From: Hydrogenophaga sp.
GTDB taxonomy: Bacteria > Pseudomonadota > Gammaproteobacteria > Burkholderiales > Burkholderiaceae_C
Assembly: GCF_014773545.1 (NCBI RefSeq)
Contig: NZ_SDDV01000005.1
Location: 147,896-211,895, forward strand
Reading direction: 5' to 3'
Length of the DNA: 64,000 nucleotides
Shown here: positions 60,290-64,000 of the stretch, one piece after another
How the letters are laid out: every line of letters starts with the position of its first letter
How positions within the stretch are numbered: the first letter of the stretch is position 1
Program-made: the position numbers and the translations under genes
Notes under the pieces: generated by a model
Seen by the model: only the letters and a program-made list of their open reading frames with translations
What the model was told of the DNA's origin: nothing
The model's database searches: none

Positions 60290-61654
60290 ATGCACGTACA
60301 CATCCGCTTTCTCGGCGGCGCCGGCACCGTCACCGGCTCCAAATACCTGGTCGAACATGCGGGTCAGCGCCTGCTGGTCGATTGCGGTCTGTTTCAAGGC
60401 TACAAGCAGTTGCGGCTGCGCAACCGTGACCCGCTGCCCATCGCGCCCGAGCAAATCGGTGCGCTGGTTCTGACCCACGCCCACCTCGATCACAGCGGCT
60501 ACTTGCCGCTGCTGGCCAAGGAGGGCTTTCAGGGCAAGGTCTGGGTCACGCCGGCCACGCGCGATCTGGCCCGTATCCTGCTGCCCGACAGCGGACACAT
60601 TCAGGAAGAAGACGCCGCCTTCGCCAACCGGCACGGGTTCTCCAAGCACGCGCCTGCGCTGCCGCTCTACACCGAAGACGACGCGCTGCGAAGCCTCAAA
60701 CTTTTGCACAGCGTGCCCATGCACCAGCTCTTTGAGCCACTGGCAGGCTGGCAGGCGCGCTTTTACAGCGCCGGTCACATCCTCGGCGCAGCCAGCCTGC
60801 TGTTGAGCGTCGGTGGACAGCGCCTGCTGTTTTCTGGCGATTTGGGTCGCTCGGACGATATTCTCATGAACCCGCCCGACCCAGCGCCCGACGCCGATGT
60901 GGTGGTCTGCGAGTCGACCTACGGCGACCGCGACCACCCGGAAGAAAACCTGCTGACTGAGCTGGCCCCGGTGCTGCAGCGCGTGGCCGCGCGCGGCGGC
61001 ACCGCCGTGGTGCCGGTGTTTGCCGTTGGCCGCGCACAGGAGCTGCTGCATGCGATTGCTCAGCTCAAGGCCACAGGCGCACTGGCGCGTGGCCTGCCGG
61101 TCTACCTCGACAGTCCGATGGCCATCCACAGCACCGGCCTGTTTGCGCGCCACCTAGGCGAACACCGGTTAAACGCCGCGCAGTGCCACGCCTTGGAGCA
61201 AGTCGCCACCATGACGCGCTCGGCCGACGAGTCCAAAGCCATTGCCAGACAACACGGTCCAAAGGTGATTTTGTCGGCCAGCGGCATGGCCACCGGCGGG
61301 CGCGTGCTGCACCACCTGGCGCAACACCTGGGCGACCATCGCAACCTGGTGCTGCTCACCGGCTATCAAGCGCCCGGGACGCGCGGCGCCAGTCTGGCTG
61401 GCGCCGCCACCCAGCTGCGTATTCACGGCAAAGATATTTCCGCGCGCGCCGAAGTGGTGCAACTCAGCTCGGCCTCGGCCCACGCCGACGCCGGCCAGTT
61501 GCTGGCCTGGCTGCGTGCGCTGCCCAACGCACCGCGCCGCGTATTCGTCACGCACGGCGACCCGGCTGCATCAGACCGCTTGCGGTTTCGGATTGAAAAC
61601 GAATTGCACTGGCCGGCGCTGGTACCGGAACACGGCAGCACCTGGGCGGTCTGA
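60290..61654 (+). CDS. Beta-CASP metallo-beta-lactamase-fold hydrolase
   Basis: A 454-residue cytosolic protein of the CPSF73-like RNA metallo-hydrolase family. It has the MBL motif THAHLDHSGYLPLL, zinc ligands in YSAGHILGAASLLL and FSGDLGR, the beta-CASP insert with CESTYGDRDHPE, motif A ILSASGMATGGRVLHHL and the late SSASAHADAGQL and FVTHGDPAAS. Bacterial members are thought to be RNA exo- or endonucleases; the target is not known. ATG 60290 is preferred; ATG 60266 is in frame. It is followed six bases on by the transglycosylase gene. Confidence 0.85.
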   Translation: MHVHIRFLGGAGTVTGSKYLVEHAGQRLLVDCGLFQGYKQLRLRNRDPLPIAPEQIGALVLTHAHLDHSGYLPLLAKEGFQGKVWVTPATRDLARILLPDSGHIQEEDAAFANRHGFSKHAPALPLYTEDDALRSLKLLHSVPMHQLFEPLAGWQARFYSAGHILGAASLLLSVGGQRLLFSGDLGRSDDILMNPPDPAPDADVVVCESTYGDRDHPEENLLTELAPVLQRVAARGGTAVVPVFAVGRAQELLHAIAQLKATGALARGLPVYLDSPMAIHSTGLFARHLGEHRLNAAQCHALEQVATMTRSADESKAIARQHGPKVILSASGMATGGRVLHHLAQHLGDHRNLVLLTGYQAPGTRGASLAGAATQLRIHGKDISARAEVVQLSSASAHADAGQLLAWLRALPNAPRRVFVTHGDPAASDRLRFRIENELHWPALVPEHGSTWAV

Positions 61655-61660
61655 GCACCT

Positions 61661-62875
61661 ATGACTGCCATGCAAACCAAGACGCCTGCCACCCTGTTGT
61701 TGCTGGCGCTGCTGTCCTTGCCGGCCACGGCCGACCCGGCGTTCGAACGCTGTATCGAACAATTGCGCGTCCCGGCGCGCAGCGCGGGTGTGCTCGACGC
61801 CACCTTCACCCAGCATACCCGCGACCTGAGGCCAGACCTGAGCGTGATCGAGCGGCTCAATCACCAGCCCGAGTTCCGCACCCCGATCTGGGATTACTTG
61901 GCTGGACTGGTCGACGACGAGCGCATTCGGCAAGGCCAAGCCCTGCTGGCGCAACACGCCGAACTGCTAGAACGCATCCAACAACGCCACGGCGTCGACC
62001 CGGCGATCGTGGTGGCGATCTGGGGTGTGGAGAGCAACTTCGGTCAGACCCTGGGCCGCTTCTCGCTGCCGCAGGCGCTGGGCACGCTGTCGTGCATGGG
62101 TCGGCGGCAGACTTTTTTCCGCGCTGAATTCTTTGCTGCCCTGCGCATCCTGCAAGCCGGCCACGTCGAACCCGAGCAGTTGGTCGGCTCCTGGGCCGGC
62201 GCCTTTGGCCACACCCAATTCATGCCCAGCACCTTTGAGCGGCTGGCGCAAGACTTCGACGGCGACGGCCGGGCCGATTTGATCGGCAACCCCGCCGATG
62301 CACTGGCATCAACCGCCCATTTCCTGCGCCGGGCCGGCTGGCAGACCGGACAAACCTGGGGCTTTGAAGTCAGATTGCCAGACGGATTGAGCACAGCCGG
62401 CGAAGGCCGGCGCAGCAAACGCCCACGGCACGAATGGGTCGCGCGCGGTCTGACCCTGGTCGACGGCAGCGCCTTGCCCGCCGATCTGGGTCAGGCCGGA
62501 CTGATCACCCCGGCGGGTCGCTCGGGACCCGCATTTTTGCTGCTGCGCAACTTCGACGCCTTGTTTGGCTACAACCCGGCCGAGAGCTACGCGCTGGCAA
62601 TTGGCCACCTGGCCGACCGCTTGCGCGGCGCCGACCCCTTCGTCACCCCTTGGCCGACCGACGACGGCCCACTCTCACGTGCCGAACGGCGCGAACTGCA
62701 AGCGCTGTTGATTTTGCGTGGACACGAGATCGGAGCGATCGACGGCATGCTGGGTGCACGCAGCCGCGCCGCGATTCTTCAAGAGCAAACCCGTCTTGGC
62801 TTTGCAGCCAGCGGACGCGGCGGCCAGCAACTGCTGCAAGCGCTGCGCCGCCCTGCTCAGAGCACAGCGCAATGA
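61661..62875 (+). CDS. Lytic murein transglycosylase (MltB-like)
   Basis: A 404-residue periplasmic enzyme that cleaves peptidoglycan glycan strands to 1,6-anhydromuropeptides. It has a signal peptide (LLLLALLSLPATA), the SLT_2/MltB catalytic domain with WGVESNFGQTLGRFSLPQALGTLS (catalytic Glu) and GSWAGAFGHTQFMPSTF, DFDGDGRADLIGNPADALASTAHFL, and a C-terminal peptidoglycan-binding domain (about 335-395, RRELQALLILRGHEIGAIDG). No lipobox is seen, so it is soluble rather than anchored. Confidence 0.88.
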   Translation: MTAMQTKTPATLLLLALLSLPATADPAFERCIEQLRVPARSAGVLDATFTQHTRDLRPDLSVIERLNHQPEFRTPIWDYLAGLVDDERIRQGQALLAQHAELLERIQQRHGVDPAIVVAIWGVESNFGQTLGRFSLPQALGTLSCMGRRQTFFRAEFFAALRILQAGHVEPEQLVGSWAGAFGHTQFMPSTFERLAQDFDGDGRADLIGNPADALASTAHFLRRAGWQTGQTWGFEVRLPDGLSTAGEGRRSKRPRHEWVARGLTLVDGSALPADLGQAGLITPAGRSGPAFLLLRNFDALFGYNPAESYALAIGHLADRLRGADPFVTPWPTDDGPLSRAERRELQALLILRGHEIGAIDGMLGARSRAAILQEQTRLGFAASGRGGQQLLQALRRPAQSTAQ

Positions 62876-62882
62876 AGCGTTC

Positions 62883-62908
62883 AGGCGGCTCGTTCAACCG
62901 CCTTTCTT
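62883..62908. terminator. Hairpin between mltB-like and small basic protein genes
   Basis: AGGCGG (62883-62888) and CCGCCT (62898-62903) are followed by TTCTT on the plus strand. The stop codon of the convergent minus-strand gene lies in the loop. The T-run is short, so function is likely but not certain. Confidence 0.45.
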
Positions 62909-63064
62909 GGAGCGCTTGCCCGGATTTTTCTTGCTGCGCGTGGCCACACCGCGTTCCAGGCTGACGCGCTGGCCGCGACCGTGGCTGGGCAATGAAACAC
63001 CGGTCAACGGCCGTGGGGCTGGGGTACGCTTGCGGTCGGCTTCGGTGACGATTTTGTTGCCCAT
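62894..63064 (-). CDS. Small basic protein, conserved in Burkholderiales
   Basis: A 56-residue, Lys/Arg-rich protein. The N-terminal half reads GNKIVTEADRKRTPAPRPLT and the tail is KKNPGKRSKKGG. AGGA lies nine bases before the ATG at 63064, and the longer in-frame reading upstream is not supported. The high charge suggests RNA or DNA binding, possibly ribosome-linked. I believe similar short proteins occur in related genomes, but the function is unknown. Confidence 0.65.
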   Translation of the reverse strand: MGNKIVTEADRKRTPAPRPLTGVSLPSHGRGQRVSLERGVATRSKKNPGKRSKKGG

Positions 63065-63227
63065 TTTCTTGTCCTGATGAAGTTTGAAAAAACCTTGAGT
63101 GTACTGTTTGACCGCACCAAAATCCGGCTTGGACGCGCCCGTTTTTTTACTGCAGCCCAAGAGCCACCCAAGGGCTCGCAACGGCTGCTGGCAGCACAGC
63201 GCACTTGTTCAGTCTGTGCTTATCCGG

Positions 63228-63427
63228 TTAGTGCCCAAGCCAACTACCTGTAGGGGGTCGTGTTGTTTTTGCATAAAGTTCGGCATAGTTCGGCGCAGTC
63301 ACGTCGCCAGCGATGCCAAGCAGGGAGCGGAAAGCGTTGCATGGGTAACAGCGGCGATTGAAGCGGAACGTGAATTCGTTGAGATAGGCTTGCAGGTGTT
63401 GCGGGCTGACGCCGTGGTGAATGCCAC
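63228..63427 (-). pseudogene. 3' fragment of an IS1595/ISXO2-type transposase
   Basis: In the frame ending at TAA 63228 the peptide reads [18 protein letters not shown], then [34 protein letters not shown]. This is the C-terminal end of ISXO2-like transposases (IS1595 family). The 5' part is missing and its place is taken by the integron integrase fragment. The GGGGTCGTGTTG at 63254-63265 could be the outer IS end. It has no start and no independent function. Confidence 0.8.
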
Positions 63428-63787
63428 GCGGGTCAACACGCTGGGGATGCGCCGCTTCTGTGCGGGCCGGTTCACACCGTTGAGCCAGGGCATGTCCAGC
63501 CCCAGCACATCGCGGTAGAGAAACAACAGGGCGCTGAGCGCCTGGTTGTGGGTGGACGCGGCAACCTGCCGCCCTGTTGCCAACAGGGTGAGAAACGCCT
63601 CGACCTCAGCCGCGCCCATGTCGCGTGGGTGCCGCATGACGCCACATCGCCCGTGCCAGCGGATGAAAAAGCGCACCCAATACAGATAAGCCTTTTCGGT
63701 CTGTAGGCTATAGTGCAGATACCGGATGCGCTCCCGAACCTGATCCAGCAGACGGATGGAGCGCAAAACAGGTGTGCCGGGTTTCAT
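63428..63787 (-). pseudogene. intI: Truncated integron integrase (N-terminal part)
   Basis: From ATG 63787 the peptide runs about 120 residues. It matches the IntI core-binding domain: [73 protein letters not shown] and RRIPSVLTR. It then stops matching, exactly where the IS transposase fragment begins. The catalytic domain with the R-H-R-Y residues is gone, so the protein cannot recombine DNA. It has a small insertion (RCGV) before RHPRDMG. Codon and strand fit a cassette-integron integrase read away from attI. Confidence 0.85.
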
Positions 63788-63793
63788 GGCTGC

Positions 63794-63822
63794 TTTATAC
63801 CTGTTCATAAGAACAGAGTAAA
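63794..63822 (-). promoter_or_regulatory. intI promoter with overlapping LexA-like box
   Basis: Read on the minus strand: -35 TTTACT (63817-63822), a 17-base spacer, then -10 TATAAA (63794-63799). The spacer holds the palindrome CTGTTCATAAGAACAG (63801-63816), a CTGT-N8-ACAG match to the LexA operator. SOS control through LexA is known for integron integrases. The predicted start of transcription falls at or next to the ATG, so the mRNA may be leaderless. Confidence 0.65.
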
Positions 63823-63864
63823 GCACCTAAGCCCATGATTCACATAATTTTTCAGGAGGCTTCC

Positions 63865-63927
63865 GTGACCAGAATATCCCGCGTCGTCCAGAATAACCCG
63901 CAGGTTCTGCGGGATACATTACGTTAG
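63865..63927 (+). CDS. 20-codon ORF in the attI region
   Basis: GTG at 63865 follows a perfect AGGAGG (63854-63859) by five bases. The peptide begins MTRISRVVQNNP and ends at TAG 63925-63927, which lies inside the GTTAGAC core site. A hairpin CCCGCAG-GTT-CTGCGGG (63897-63913) is in the middle. It resembles ORF11 of class 1 attI1, a short leader ORF that raises translation of the first cassette. The stop is 17 bases before the cassette start codon, which fits coupling. It may not make a stable protein. Confidence 0.55.
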   Translation: MTRISRVVQNNPQVLRDTLR

Positions 63928-63929
63928 AC
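63923..63929 (+). promoter_or_regulatory. attI-like core recombination site
   Basis: GTTAGAC fits the GTTRRRY core of integron sites. It sits 136 bases from the integrase start codon, on the side and at a distance expected of attI, and just before the first putative cassette gene. The left half-site of the simple site is not clearly recognisable. Confidence 0.6.
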
Positions 63930-63944
63930 AAGAAAGGAGACTCC

Positions 63945-64000
63945 GTGCGTCCAAACCTATTTCAGTTTGCAACATCCGAACTCTCACAAGATGCGTTCTT
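63945..64000 (+). CDS. First cassette gene (5' end only; possible PD-(D/E)XK-type protein)
   Basis: Starting with GTG 63945 after AAGGAG (63934-63939), the visible peptide is MRPNLFQFATSELSQDAF and the gene runs off the window. The LFQFATSELSQDAF pattern resembles the start of PD-(D/E)XK nuclease family proteins that occur in cassettes and defence loci. Too little is visible to be sure. It is AT-richer than its neighbours, as usual for integron cassettes, and has its own ribosome-binding site. Confidence 0.5.
   Translation, partial: MRPNLFQFATSELSQDAF

Noticed and set aside
63686..63714. Pc-type cassette promoter inside intI
   Set aside because: TATAGT at 63709 is a possible -10 on the plus strand, but no -35 is seen at 16-18 bases.

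Overview
The window is GC-rich chromosomal DNA of a betaproteobacterium, most likely order Burkholderiales and probably Comamonadaceae-like. Evidence is the gene order der-hfq-hflX-hflK-hflC-DUF2065-hisZ-purA, the stand-alone FAD half of MnmC, the AI-2E/hda/HAD/pcnB/folK series, and monofunctional RelA. Nearly all of it is core housekeeping DNA with tight operons and frequent 4-base overlaps. No genus can be named from the sequence alone.

Left part (1-22.5 kb): the end of rpsT with a terminator; an AEC-family transporter; a three-gene Mce/Mla-type lipid-transport locus that lacks its ATPase; queG divergent from tsaE-amiC; a tRNA-Val(GAC) with its own terminator; an alpha/beta hydrolase overlapping relA; a 3-hydroxybutyrate dehydrogenase; a frameshifted DUF4160 gene; purM; the AI-2E transporter-hda-HAD-pcnB-folK operon; dsbB; a lone sulfate-binding protein; yggX-mnmC(o); and a PLP-dependent lyase.

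Middle part (22.6-45.6 kb): a run of about 16 kb with every gene on the minus strand, in transcription order ndk, rlmN, pilW/pilF, rodZ, ispG, hisS, yfgM, bamB, der, hfq, hflX, hflK, hflC, DUF2065, hisZ, purA. It links tRNA and rRNA modification, isoprenoid synthesis, outer-membrane assembly, GTPases, RNA regulation and nucleotide synthesis. Then come a 147-bp element with 17-bp terminal inverted repeats, rsmE and an amgK-like kinase, a lone AAA+ ATPase behind a good sigma-70 promoter, rluB-scpB, and rluD.

Right part (45.6-62.9 kb): bamD with an overlapping PP2C phosphatase; the 2-oxoglutarate dehydrogenase operon sucA-sucB-lpdA followed by zapE; a small Gly/Val-rich lipoprotein; the heat-shock operon grpE-dnaK-dnaJ behind a recognisable sigma-32 promoter, with a tetraloop hairpin between dnaK and dnaJ; an alcohol dehydrogenase; a beta-CASP metallo-hydrolase; and an MltB-like transglycosylase.

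Extreme right end (63.2-64 kb): this is the most unusual DNA. It looks like the head of a chromosomal integron. A truncated integron integrase lies on the minus strand, cut by the 3' end of an IS1595/ISXO2-type transposase. Its promoter still carries a LexA-like palindrome. On the plus side are an attI-like region with a Shine-Dalgarno-led 20-codon ORF ending inside a GTTAGAC core site, and then the start of a first cassette gene that runs off the window. The integrase can no longer be functional, so any cassette array to the right would be frozen unless an integrase acts in trans.
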